Below, one piece after another: positions 50,722 to 58,562 of a stretch of 64,000 nt of DNA. The notes below the pieces were generated by a model that saw only the letters and a list, made by a program, of their open reading frames with translations, made no database searches and was not told where the DNA came from. The stretch's first letter is position 1. Each line of letters opens with the position of its first letter. The translations under genes were made by a program, and so were the position numbers. The stretch is from CAYPNF01 sp964411985 (lineage in GTDB: Bacteria; Verrucomicrobiota; Verrucomicrobiia; Limisphaerales; J093), in contig CAYPNF010000005.1 of the NCBI GenBank assembly GCA_964411985.1, positions 182,076-246,075 on the forward strand, read 5' to 3'.

Positions 50722-51840
50722 GTGAACTCCCTGCGCGAGTCGGTCTGCAGGTTCTCCCGGTTGGTCTCCCTGGCATTGGTCCTGGCCACTTGCACCGTGG
50801 CGCAGGAGAGCGAGAAACCGACGAATCCCGACCAGTTGCTACTCAAGCACTATCGCCCCAAATCCATTTTCAAGATCCAGGAGACACGCGTCGAGAAGTC
50901 ACGTTACCCAATCACCGACGTACACTCGCATGCTTACGCCAAGAACGAAGCTGAGGTCGACCGGTGGGTGCGTACGATGGATGAAGTGGGGATCGCCAAA
51001 ACGATCGTGCTGACCGGAGCGACAGGGAAAAAGTTCGATGAGCTGTTGCGCCTGTATCGCCGGCCTGCGGCGCGGTTCGACGTGTGGTGTGGAATCGACT
51101 ATTCCGGTTTTGATCAGCCGGGCTTTGGCCCTTCGGCGATGACTGAGTTAGAGCGTTGTGCCAGGGCGGGTGCCGTGGGGGTAGGGGAGTTGAGCGACAA
51201 AGGGGGTGGTCTTTGCGGTAACTCCGGGGGAATGCATCTGGACGATTCGCGAATGGATCCCATTCTGGAAAAGTGCGCAGAGCTTGGCTTGCCAGTGAAT
51301 GTTCATGTAGGTGAGGACCGATGGATGTACGAACCGATGGATTCGACCAACGACGGCCTCATGAACGCCTACAAGTGGCGAATACGCAGAGACCCTGGCG
51401 TTTTAACGCACGACGAGGTGGTCGAGAGCCTTGACCGGGCGGTGGGAAAACATCCACGCACGGCGTTCATCGCCTGCCATTTCGCGAACTGCTGCTTCGA
51501 CCCCTCCCGCCTCGGCAAGATGCTGGACCGCCACCCCAACCTGTATGCCGACATCTCCGCCCGTTTTGGCGAAACGGCGCCTATCCCGCGGGCCATGGCG
51601 AAGTTCTATAGCGTCTACCAGGATCGCCTGCTCTACGGAACCGACATGGGGTACGGTCCCGAAATGTACCGAACCACCTTTCGCATTCTTGAGACTCACG
51701 ACGAGCATTTCTACGCCATGGACTTTTTCAACTACCACTGGCCGCTGCACGGATTTGGGTTGAAGGACTCAGTGCTCAAGAAGCTCTACTCAGGGAACGC
51801 TCAACGGGCGCTGCGCCCGAGGGTATGGGGTTCGCGTTGA
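50722..51840 (+). CDS. Exported amidohydrolase (amidohydrolase-2 family)
   Basis: Encodes 372 residues from the GTG at 50722, preceded by AAAGGGGG at a good distance and giving a proper signal peptide ending near Thr-Val-Ala-Gln. An ATG at 50641 is in frame but would put 27 residues ahead of the signal. The TIM-barrel metal site is visible as Asp-Val-His-Ser-His near 74-78 (HxH), Val-Asn-Val-His-Val-Gly-Glu (His), Cys-His-Phe-Ala-Asn (His) and Tyr-Gly-Thr-Asp-Met-Gly (Asp). All expected metal ligands are present, so it should be an active periplasmic hydrolase or decarboxylase. Substrate unknown. Confidence 0.82.
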   Translation: MNSLRESVCRFSRLVSLALVLATCTVAQESEKPTNPDQLLLKHYRPKSIFKIQETRVEKSRYPITDVHSHAYAKNEAEVDRWVRTMDEVGIAKTIVLTGATGKKFDELLRLYRRPAARFDVWCGIDYSGFDQPGFGPSAMTELERCARAGAVGVGELSDKGGGLCGNSGGMHLDDSRMDPILEKCAELGLPVNVHVGEDRWMYEPMDSTNDGLMNAYKWRIRRDPGVLTHDEVVESLDRAVGKHPRTAFIACHFANCCFDPSRLGKMLDRHPNLYADISARFGETAPIPRAMAKFYSVYQDRLLYGTDMGYGPEMYRTTFRILETHDEHFYAMDFFNYHWPLHGFGLKDSVLKKLYSGNAQRALRPRVWGSR

Positions 51841-52074
51841 TGCTCTCCTCCTGAGCGCTCCCTGCAGTTGGAGTTGTATGTTGCGGCGTGCCGAGAACCA
51901 TCGGCTTGCTCCTATCGTGGCTTTGTTCTGTATGTAACTCACCTATCATAAGGGATTTGCATTGATTCCTAGTTCGCCCCCTTGCCAAAGGGTTCGACTC
52001 GAGGAACTCTTATACGTGTTGAAACCGACTGCCCAATCAAGGGTGAATAGGATATAGGACATTGGTGATTTGCG

Positions 52075-53331
52075 ATGCGAATGGTGACCGACAGATGCCG
52101 CGAATCCGTGGTGCCATCCCCACTGGGGGGTGCCGTGCCCCGTTGGCTTGCTACCGTACCGCTGTACTCCAATAGGACGTTGCCTGCGCTAGCCGACCTA
52201 CTCAGCGATCCGGAAAGTACTCTGAGGCGTTTGCCTTTGATTACCAAGGACGACATTCGGGCTGGATTTCCTGGCAACTTCCTCCCGCCCGGCCAGGACC
52301 TTGACGCGATGCTCCAGTCGGAGCTGGTTGAATTGGAGCATACCTCGGGCACTTTGGAGGACCGAACTCCGTTGATCCTGGGAACAGGATGGTGGCAGGC
52401 GCAGGAAGAGCGGGCGCTTCGGAAGAACCGACTTGTTGCCAGGGTTTTTGATGAGTTTCCTGGGGTCCGTCGTGTCACCCTGAACTCACCCTTTTGCAGC
52501 GGGGACATTTGCTATTACGGTACTCCGTCTCATGGTGACCGGGTTGTCGGCAGTTCGCTCTACGTCGCTCTGAACCGCCACCCGCTCTTGTGGGACGATT
52601 GGGAGTTGAGCCGAATCGCCCAGGAAACGCTCGAATGGCAGCCTCAATTCCTGGACGTTGACCCGGTCTATGCAGTGCCCTTCGCTCTCTTCTGTGAACG
52701 GAATGGAATTCGCATCCCAGGCCTCCAGTTCGTGCTGAGCAGCTACGAATACCTGAGCGTCGTTCACCGTCGCATCCTGGAGCGAGCTTTTCGTGTCCCG
52801 GTGTACGATCTCTATGGATCCACGGAGACGGGGCACTTGCTCATGGAGAATGAACTGGGACAGATGGTACCCAGCCTCGAGACCGCCCATTTGGAGGTGA
52901 TCGACACAGACCCTAATGGCGTCGGAGAGTTGATTGTCACGACCCTCACCAACGAATACATGCCTCTGATTCGCTACCGGATCGGGGATTTGGTTCAGTT
53001 GTTGGGGACCAAGTCGTACCCGCACTACGTGCTTCACGGCCGACGAGATACCTGCTTCCAGAGGTCGGATGGCAGCCGCGTCACTTTGCATCAGGTAGAT
53101 CAAGCTTTCGTGGAAATTGCGGGCCTCAAACACTATCGATTCGCGCAGACCCGCCAGGGCTGCTGGACACTCGCCCTTGTGCCCGAATTCGAGAAGTTGT
53201 CTGAGATTGCAGCGCGAGCCCTCAGCAGTCGATTGTCCACTTTGTTGGGGAGCGAAGCCAAGGTCGAGGTTAGACAGGATAACGCCCTGTTGGCAGGTCC
53301 TTCTGGCAAATTCACTCTCTTCCAGCCCTAA
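52075..53331 (+). CDS. Adenylate-forming ligase (PaaK/CapK-like)
   Basis: Encodes 418 residues. It has phenylacetate-CoA ligase-like features: an early Pro-Leu-Ile-Thr-Lys-Asp-Asp-Ile-Arg, the nucleotide loop in His-Thr-Ser-Gly-Thr-Leu-Glu-Asp-Arg-Thr near 97, Asp-Leu-Tyr-Gly-Ser-Thr-Glu-Thr-Gly near 245, and Tyr-Arg-Ile-Gly-Asp-Leu near 302 (hinge Asp). The C-terminal domain, with Gly-Arg-Arg-Asp-Thr, is present. It likely activates a carboxylate as acyl-AMP, possibly passing it to CoA. No partner thioesterase or carrier protein is adjacent, so the substrate is open. It stands alone with about 230 bases of non-coding DNA upstream. Confidence 0.82.
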   Translation: MRMVTDRCRESVVPSPLGGAVPRWLATVPLYSNRTLPALADLLSDPESTLRRLPLITKDDIRAGFPGNFLPPGQDLDAMLQSELVELEHTSGTLEDRTPLILGTGWWQAQEERALRKNRLVARVFDEFPGVRRVTLNSPFCSGDICYYGTPSHGDRVVGSSLYVALNRHPLLWDDWELSRIAQETLEWQPQFLDVDPVYAVPFALFCERNGIRIPGLQFVLSSYEYLSVVHRRILERAFRVPVYDLYGSTETGHLLMENELGQMVPSLETAHLEVIDTDPNGVGELIVTTLTNEYMPLIRYRIGDLVQLLGTKSYPHYVLHGRRDTCFQRSDGSRVTLHQVDQAFVEIAGLKHYRFAQTRQGCWTLALVPEFEKLSEIAARALSSRLSTLLGSEAKVEVRQDNALLAGPSGKFTLFQP

Positions 53332-53401
53332 CCCCGCTCTTTCCCGAATCGCTCATTGCGCTTCGCCGTCACTTCTGGCACAACCAAATCCCGTTTGAGC
53401 T

Positions 53402-54076
53402 ATGAAGAAACAAGCAAGCAAAGCGACTGATGCACAATTACTGGACCTGCTGAAGAAGGTCCTGCCCAAGGCTACGCACGATCCCAAACTGGCGGGCGCG
53501 ATTTATGAGGCAGTGGAGAAGGAGCTGAAGGTCAAGGCCCGAGCCACCGCCTTTGACAAATTCTGCGATAAGATCGCTTTGCCGGATCTGGAGCCGAAAA
53601 GCATCGCCGAGGCCCGGCAACAGTTGATGGCTTCCTTCGGGGATGGCGACGTGGCGGTGAAGCCTGATAAGAAGGCCAAGACCCTCGCAGTCGAGGTATC
53701 GCTGCCGGACGGCACCCAGTTCAGCGGAGAGATCAAAGTCGACCCCAACGCGGGAAAAGAAGAGGACGTGGAGCAGGAGCTGACCCTCAAGTTTGTGCCA
53801 TTCCCCGTCTGCCTGCCTGGGGACTCGGAGTTGGTTTGGATGTTGGCGAAGCGCGAGAACATGACTTCGGAAGAGGCTGCCATCGCGCTGGGCAAGGTAG
53901 AGGAGGATTTCTGGGGATCCAAGAAGGGGATCAAGCTCCTGCGTGACCGGGTGGAACGATCCTTTCCCGAGTTTGTTGCGCGTGTTCCCTCAGGTATGCT
54001 AAACGAGGTTGGGCTGAAGCGGCACTACAAGGAACCTGAAGCCTTGAAGGCGCTTCGCGCTAGCGGGAAGCGATAG
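53402..54076 (+). CDS. Conserved-looking protein of unknown function
   Basis: Encodes 224 residues, not recognised. It has no signal peptide or membrane segment. It begins with a Lys-rich helix (Lys-Lys-Gln-Ala-Ser-Lys-Ala-Thr), continues with a helical region (to about 95), then a beta-rich segment (about 98-140, with Thr-Leu-Ala-Val-Glu-Val-Ser-Leu-Pro-Asp-Gly-Thr-Gln) and a final helical region. The last region contains Ser-Glu-Glu-Ala-Ala-Ile-Ala-Leu-Gly-Lys-Val-Glu-Glu, which could be a small helix-turn-helix. Charged composition suggests a cytoplasmic protein. It lies 70 bases after the adenylate-forming ligase and is followed by a strong terminator, so the two may be one unit. Confidence 0.7.
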   Translation: MKKQASKATDAQLLDLLKKVLPKATHDPKLAGAIYEAVEKELKVKARATAFDKFCDKIALPDLEPKSIAEARQQLMASFGDGDVAVKPDKKAKTLAVEVSLPDGTQFSGEIKVDPNAGKEEDVEQELTLKFVPFPVCLPGDSELVWMLAKRENMTSEEAAIALGKVEEDFWGSKKGIKLLRDRVERSFPEFVARVPSGMLNEVGLKRHYKEPEALKALRASGKR

Positions 54077-54087
54077 CGTCTGGTGCC

Positions 54088-54123
54088 GTGGGCACCCCTG
54101 ATTGAAGGAGTGCCCCACTTTTT
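54088..54123 (+). terminator. Intrinsic terminator after the unknown 224-residue protein
   Basis: GTGGGCACCCC (from 54088) pairs with GGAGTGCCCCAC (ending 54118) with one bulged base, around a short loop, and is followed by five T. It separates the plus-strand gene from the convergent glycosidase gene. Confidence 0.85.
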
Positions 54124-54151
54124 CGTCAGAATCGAACAACGCTGACCCCAC

Positions 54152-56665
54152 TCAAGGCTGGAATAAGCGTTTCGCGATGGTGGGATCTTCGGGGAGTGCC
54201 GGATTGATCACTACGATGGGCTCAAGCACTAGACCGTTCGGGTCTGTGGCGCCTCCGCTATCGCCCTCTGCCCGCCAGACCAGGTCGAACTGGAACTCCA
54301 TGATCCCGTGGCTGTCGGCGACGAAGTTGGTATACCAGAAGTTGTTGAAAATCATCGCCATGAGCACCGAAACATCCTCAGGTGGCTCCTGGCGGAGTGA
54401 CAGAGTGGCCGAACGGCCGAAGGTGATGAGTGGCGCGTCCCGGCTTACCCAGAGCCAGTTCCCTTTCGGCGTGGCATACTCCGCCCAGCCATCGATGGCA
54501 AAATAGTCCCGGCACGTCCCAGGCAACTGGTCGGTAAAAGGAGTGAAGGACTGTCCCCCGCTACTGAGTCTCGGCAGCGTCTTATCCACGGGGAGGGGAA
54601 AGGCGACGTAGAAAATCTCGGGAGCAGCTGAACTGAGGCGATTGATGCGCAAGGTCAGCCTGGCTCGAGGTTCTCCCTTCCAGATCTCCAGTGTGCGGGT
54701 GCCCCATTGAAGTCGCGGGTGCTGAATGGACTGGGTGTACAGGATCGTGTGCGCGGTCTGCTTGACTTCTGCTTTCCCCTCGGCTGTTGCAGGGACCTCC
54801 TCCAGGAGCTTCTTCCGCAGAGCCTCTCGTTCAGGGCCTTGTTTTCCACGGATGTCGGCGAGAGTCCAACGGGGGGCAAACGCGTTGACTTTGATGGCAG
54901 TGAAATCGCCGAGTCCTTCCAAGAAGAGAGAACTAGTCATTCCAGGCCAGGCCGCCGAGGCAGGCCAACCCGAGTCGGTGGTCTTGATCTCCGGGCTGGG
55001 AACGGACCGCGCTGCGTCCATGGGGAGCTTCTTGGTGCTCAATCGCAGGTGGCGGATGCTCTTGCCGGGGAGATTGTTGATCCAAAACCGGGCCAACTTG
55101 TCCGGGGCTCTATCCGGGAACGTCGCGGAAATGTCCTCTTTGCTAAGATCGGCTGGTGTTTGCGGTCGACCCCAGGGCTGGATTCCTGGTTCGAAAGTGA
55201 TGGGCCACGCCTGCCCGGTGCTGACGTCCTCCACGGAACGATAGTTGTCCCTGAGGCAGGTGGCGATCATGGTGGCCCAGCCTGAATAGGGACGGTCAAA
55301 TGGGTTGGCCACGAGCAAACCTTCCCCCTCCGGGGATAGGAGGGTCCGGGCCCGCTGAGAGAGCAGCCACTCCGCCCGCGCCATCGAACGGAAGGCCAGC
55401 CCGGCTTTTTCATTGAACTGTCCCTGGGTATCCAAACTGTAGGGTTGCGCAACGCTGAGACTGGATCCCCAGGTGTGCTCGTCAAAAAGGCAGAGTTCAC
55501 GATAGATCTCGTCGATGGTTTGGCGTGCCGTCGGAGGGAGGGGACCCCATAGTGGAGACTGCGCCGCCGCCAGGTAGCGCTTGGCGGCTCGGCTGGCGGC
55601 CACTTCGCGCGGGGCCGAAGCTGTCCCGTTGGCCCACCAATCGGTCCATTCGCCGGAGTACTCCGGGGCGGTGGGGCCCAGCATCCGCTCCAAACGTTCC
55701 ATGGTGGCGGATACCGTGGTCAGCCGCAAAGACGGCTTGAGCCCCAGGCGATTCCAGGCCGCGACGAAGTCGGCCAGGGGAGGGAAGGGGGGATCGTTGT
55801 CGAAGCGCCACTGGCTGGTGATGCTAATGGCCAGCAGGGGGTGATGATAACCTTGCTGCTGAATCTGGCGCAGGCGCTCGCAGCACAGCTGGTGAGCCGC
55901 CCTCAACGAGGCTTCATCCGTGCGGAGGATATCCTCCGCGCGCGGTGGGCGATAATGGGCGTCCGCCGCCAGCGGGACCGGCCCTCGCCGCCATTCTTGG
56001 GGTTCAAAGAAGTCAAAGCCACTTCCGTAACCAATGTTAAGCCACACGAACAGTTTTCGACCATCGGGCATCTTCCACCAGAACGCGGATGGACGCGGGA
56101 AGGGAACGCCGCCGCTGTCCTCATTGATCCCGGTGAAGAGGCGGTGAATGCCGCGGTCGAGTAATCGCAGCGCAGCGGCTCGAGGCAAGCCGTTGACATC
56201 ATTTTGGACCGCCACTTTGGGACGTGCCTTTTTCCACAGGTCCTCTGGCAACCAGTGTAGCATGGTGTCCCACTGGTGTGCGTCCATGAAAGGGGTGTTG
56301 TTGAAGGGAAGGGCCGCAATTTCCAATTGACCGCTGGCGACCGCCCGCAGGAACAGCTTGCGACGTTCCGGAGATGCCTTTTGCCACCAGTCGTTGACCG
56401 GCATCGTGGCTTCCGCAGTCCAACAGAATCGAGCCCCCTCTCGGCTCCGACCAGAGCCGGAGACTGCGTCCAAAGCCACGTCGAGGTAGCGTCGATAGAG
56501 TTCACGGCATACCGCCGGGTGGTCGGTGAAGCCCACGTCGGTGTGGGAGAAGTGGACCAGATCGAGTTCCTTGATTTCCAGGGAGGATTGCGACCCTAGT
56601 GTTCGCCCCAAAAGAAGGGTGCAGAGGAGCCAGAGCCAGAGCTGGGCCGAGAAGATTCGGATCAT
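54152..56665 (-). CDS. Exported glycoside hydrolase, GH38-like (alpha-mannosidase-like / DUF5054)
   Basis: Encodes 837 residues with a signal peptide (Met-Ile-Arg-Ile, Trp/Leu-rich core to about 24). The catalytic-domain start is characteristic: His-Phe-Ser-His-Thr-Asp-Val-Gly-Phe-Thr-Asp near 39-49, where GH38 enzymes carry the zinc-binding His and Asp. Asn-Asn-Thr-Pro-Phe-Met-Asp and Val-Gln-Asn-Asp-Val-Asn-Gly near 165 follow; the Asp of the latter is a candidate nucleophile. The C-terminal half is beta-rich. This arrangement also matches DUF5054 proteins, a GH38-related group. It is likely periplasmic or exported and works with the other sugar-cleaving enzymes nearby. Exact linkage specificity is not predictable. 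Confidence 0.78.
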   Translation of the reverse strand: MIRIFSAQLWLWLLCTLLLGRTLGSQSSLEIKELDLVHFSHTDVGFTDHPAVCRELYRRYLDVALDAVSGSGRSREGARFCWTAEATMPVNDWWQKASPERRKLFLRAVASGQLEIAALPFNNTPFMDAHQWDTMLHWLPEDLWKKARPKVAVQNDVNGLPRAAALRLLDRGIHRLFTGINEDSGGVPFPRPSAFWWKMPDGRKLFVWLNIGYGSGFDFFEPQEWRRGPVPLAADAHYRPPRAEDILRTDEASLRAAHQLCCERLRQIQQQGYHHPLLAISITSQWRFDNDPPFPPLADFVAAWNRLGLKPSLRLTTVSATMERLERMLGPTAPEYSGEWTDWWANGTASAPREVAASRAAKRYLAAAQSPLWGPLPPTARQTIDEIYRELCLFDEHTWGSSLSVAQPYSLDTQGQFNEKAGLAFRSMARAEWLLSQRARTLLSPEGEGLLVANPFDRPYSGWATMIATCLRDNYRSVEDVSTGQAWPITFEPGIQPWGRPQTPADLSKEDISATFPDRAPDKLARFWINNLPGKSIRHLRLSTKKLPMDAARSVPSPEIKTTDSGWPASAAWPGMTSSLFLEGLGDFTAIKVNAFAPRWTLADIRGKQGPEREALRKKLLEEVPATAEGKAEVKQTAHTILYTQSIQHPRLQWGTRTLEIWKGEPRARLTLRINRLSSAAPEIFYVAFPLPVDKTLPRLSSGGQSFTPFTDQLPGTCRDYFAIDGWAEYATPKGNWLWVSRDAPLITFGRSATLSLRQEPPEDVSVLMAMIFNNFWYTNFVADSHGIMEFQFDLVWRAEGDSGGATDPNGLVLEPIVVINPALPEDPTIAKRLFQP

Positions 56666-56784
56666 GTCAAGAGTTTAGCAAATCCAGGTAAGGTGGTCAC
56701 TACGGATCTTCCATCACTTTCGGGCCTCCCCCGCTGCCCTCGCGCATAGAACCTTCGCAAAGTCCACCTCCCCCAACACCCATC

Positions 56785-57116
56785 CCTCCCCGCAAACACC
56801 TGGCCGATTTGCCGGTGCGCCCAGTTGAACCGTCAGCTATAGCTCACCTGCAGCCAGCGAATCCCATGGCTCAAATTGGCCTCCGGCGTGCGCACTACCA
56901 AGCGATAATGGTTGTCCATCAGCACCACCGCATGGATCTCCATCCGAAACCGATCCGGCAGCTCCGCGACCGTACCTATAAAGCCTCGCCGGTCGTCGTC
57001 GTTCAGAAAGAGCTCACCCGCCGGTTTCCCCGGCTCATCATGTGGTACCATCCCCCAGGTATCAAAACTCGTAACGGTCTAGCCAAAGGCCCCTGTCCTG
57101 TGTGCTCCTTCCTCAT
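56785..57116 (-). pseudogene. Decayed RAYT (REP-associated tyrosine transposase)
   Basis: The start (ATG 57116) gives a canonical RAYT N-terminus: Ala-Arg-Pro-Leu-Arg-Val-Leu-Ile-Pro-Gly-Gly-Trp-Tyr-His-Met-Met-Ser-Arg-Gly-Asn-Arg-Arg. The frame shifts near 57018. The next frame continues with Glu-Leu-Phe-Leu-Asn-Asp-Asp-Asp-Arg-Arg, Val-Val-Leu-Met-Asp-Asn-His-Tyr, Leu-Val-Val-Arg-Thr-Pro-Glu-Ala-Asn-Leu-Ser and Trp-Leu-Gln-Val-Ser-Tyr-Ser. A TGA (56833-56835) then interrupts, and the family sequence resumes with Arg-Phe-Asn-Trp-Ala-His-Arg-Gln before homology is lost. Thus there is one frameshift, one nonsense codon and a missing C-terminal half. It cannot encode an active enzyme. Confidence 0.85.
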
Positions 57117-57147
57117 ATGTCAACTATATGGACCTGACCCCATTGCA

Positions 57148-57315
57148 TTCGTAGAGGTTCAGTCCACCCTTTTCTCCGATCGGGTCTCTATTTGGCCAAC
57201 GTTGCAAATAGGGATCGTAGAAAAGATAGCCGTGGTAGCAGAGGCCAACGATGCCCGTGCCCTTGAACGAGACCCAAGGCTTGCTGCTGAGGTACATCAG
57301 ATTGGCCGCCATCAT
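57148..57315 (-). pseudogene. RHS core fragment, truncated at the RAYT boundary
   Basis: The frame after the immunity gene encodes an RHS repeat-associated core segment: Tyr-Leu-Ser-Ser-Lys-Pro-Trp, Gly-Leu-Cys-Tyr-His-Gly-Tyr-Leu-Phe-Tyr-Asp-Pro, then Arg-Trp-Pro-Asn-Arg-Asp-Pro-Ile-Gly-Glu and Gly-Leu-Asn-Leu-Tyr-Glu. Homology stops where the hypervariable tip should begin, at GGGGTCAGGTCC, about 30 bases before the RAYT start codon. Core fragments of this kind normally begin an orphan tip cassette. Here the tip seems to have been lost or displaced by the RAYT. The first ATG of the frame (57315) directly follows the immunity gene stop. Confidence 0.75.
57179..57199. repeat. 21-bp direct repeat, copy A (RHS core)
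   Basis: Identical to 58150-58170 in the same orientation. Both encode Trp-Pro-Asn-Arg-Asp-Pro-Ile on the minus strand. The two copies bracket the candidate immunity gene and most of the toxin tip and could recombine to delete or swap the cassette. Confidence 0.9.
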
Positions 57316-57651
57316 TTAAGCATGATGCGGAAGCCACGGGAGAATGCAGGCAACCATCACCAGGAATGACACAACAACGACCCCTAACACCATCGTCGAA
57401 ACAAAGATCAACGCCGCTTCCACGGTGATTGGCTTTTTGCACGTTATGAACAAATAGCAGAGATACGGCAGAGGAATCGTGACAATCCACCAGCGGTTCT
57501 CCAGCAGCGTGACCGTCACGACCGGCAACAGGAAGCCCTTCCCACGGAGAGCGAAGTCGATAGAAGACCAGGTGAGGCTCGCGATGAGCCACCAACCAAA
57601 GCAGCACAGCGCGGCAGAAGCCCACACTATCCACTGAAACAGCTTTATCAT
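57316..57651 (-). CDS. Candidate immunity protein, polytopic membrane
   Basis: Encodes 111 residues, mostly hydrophobic, with four likely membrane helices (about 5-25, 35-55, 60-75 and 80-105) and short loops. Its ATG overlaps the stop of the RHS-tip gene by four bases (ATGA), the standard arrangement of polymorphic toxin and immunity genes. No family is recognised. A membrane-embedded immunity protein would suggest that the toxin acts at the inner membrane or must be blocked from the periplasmic side. It could instead be an unrelated small membrane protein, but the coupling makes immunity the leading idea. Confidence 0.6.
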   Translation of the reverse strand: MIKLFQWIVWASAALCCFGWWLIASLTWSSIDFALRGKGFLLPVVTVTLLENRWWIVTIPLPYLCYLFITCKKPITVEAALIFVSTMVLGVVVVSFLVMVACILPWLPHHA

Positions 57652-58181
57652 CTGATCACGATTGGTTTAGGTAGCGCTGGTTTCTGCGCGTCTTCCAAGA
57701 AACTATATGCTGGCGCATATAAGTACGTTATCGTTACCCCTTTACATTTACACTTCGGATCCTGGAGCATTGCTTCGGCTGCCGAGCGAGCACCTTCCTG
57801 AATCGCCAGCCACGCTGCCAACCACTCCGGACTCTTAGTGCCGACTTCCCCTTGCCAATCTGGGCCGGTTGGTGCGCCGTCGACAAGCCTCCCAGGAGAG
57901 ATCTTCACATTGGTTCCGTCAGCACCGCAGCCGATATATCCGCATGCCCCGGCTCCAGAAGGCGGCAGAAACTTGTGGGGTGTATCTTGGTTCCCATGCC
58001 CGACTAGTATCACGACCTCGCAGGCTTCCATGATAATAAGCTGAGAGTTGTCCTTCTGCCGGCGCTGTTCAACAAGTCCCCAAGGATCCATGGTGCCAAG
58101 AGGCGAGTTCCCCAAAAAGCCATAGAGATTAATCCCTCCAAACTCCCCAATCGGGTCTCTATTTGGCCAAACTGCGACCCT
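57648..58181 (-). CDS. Orphan RHS C-terminal tip with candidate toxin domain
   Basis: The RHS-homologous frame runs from 58181 and is open to 58421, but the extra upstream residues do not look like RHS. It begins Arg-Val-Ala-Val-Trp-Pro-Asn-Arg-Asp-Pro-Ile-Gly-Glu, then Gly-Gly-Ile-Asn-Leu-Tyr-Gly-Phe-Leu-Gly-Asn and Asp-Pro-Trp-Gly-Leu. This is the end of the RHS core, where the variable tip starts. The tip of about 135 residues is unrecognised. It contains Val-Ile-Leu-Val-Gly-His-Gly-Asn near the middle and a Cys-Gly-Tyr-Ile-Gly-Cys-Gly stretch about 20 residues later; a His/Cys pair like this could be catalytic, but that is a guess. The main RHS gene is not in the window, so this is an orphan tip. 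An ATGA overlap links it to the membrane immunity candidate. Confidence 0.65.
   Translation of the reverse strand, partial: RVAVWPNRDPIGEFGGINLYGFLGNSPLGTMDPWGLVEQRRQKDNSQLIIMEACEVVILVGHGNQDTPHKFLPPSGAGACGYIGCGADGTNVKISPGRLVDGAPTGPDWQGEVGTKSPEWLAAWLAIQEGARSAAEAMLQDPKCKCKGVTITYLYAPAYSFLEDAQKPALPKPIVIR
58150..58170. repeat. 21-bp direct repeat, copy B (RHS core)
   Basis: Perfect second copy of 57179-57199, at the core-to-tip junction of the orphan RHS tip. The two copies are 971 bases apart. Confidence 0.9.
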
Positions 58182-58431
58182 ATCATTCAAGGGATGGATG
58201 CCATGCCGGGGGAAGACTACCTTGCTTTGGATCTTGCTGGGAGAAAGGTGCTTTGATCTCGGAGCGGAGGCGGTGTCGTAGCTGCAACGGGTCCGCTGAA
58301 GCTGCCCCAATCTGTGCCGACGGGTGCCCGCCCGCACTCGGGCCGGATGACCGCCACGGTAGCGAAAGCCCCAACCAAGTATGGCAAACCGAGGTCTCAC
58401 GTGACAGTTCAGGTTCATCATCCAAGTCCGC

Positions 58432-58487
58432 AGTCCCGCGACTGCGGGACTTTGGGGTGCACGAATTCCTTCTACGCCGTGGCGTAG
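58432..58487. repeat. Pair of short palindromes in intergenic DNA
   Basis: AGTCCCGC (58432-58439) and GCGGGACT (58444-58451) form a perfect eight-pair hairpin with a four-base loop. Twenty bases later CTACGCC (58472-58478) and GGCGTAG (58481-58487) form a seven-pair hairpin. No U-run follows either. They lie between the RHS tip and the GH36 gene, and resemble REP-like intergenic palindromes, which would fit a genome that has hosted RAYT genes. Confidence 0.7.
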
Positions 58488-58562
58488 GGGACTGCAAGCT
58501 CCAAACCCTGTTTCGCGGCGAAGTGGTCTGGGCGATCCCTCTGCGGGCTTATCCCTGGGTCG

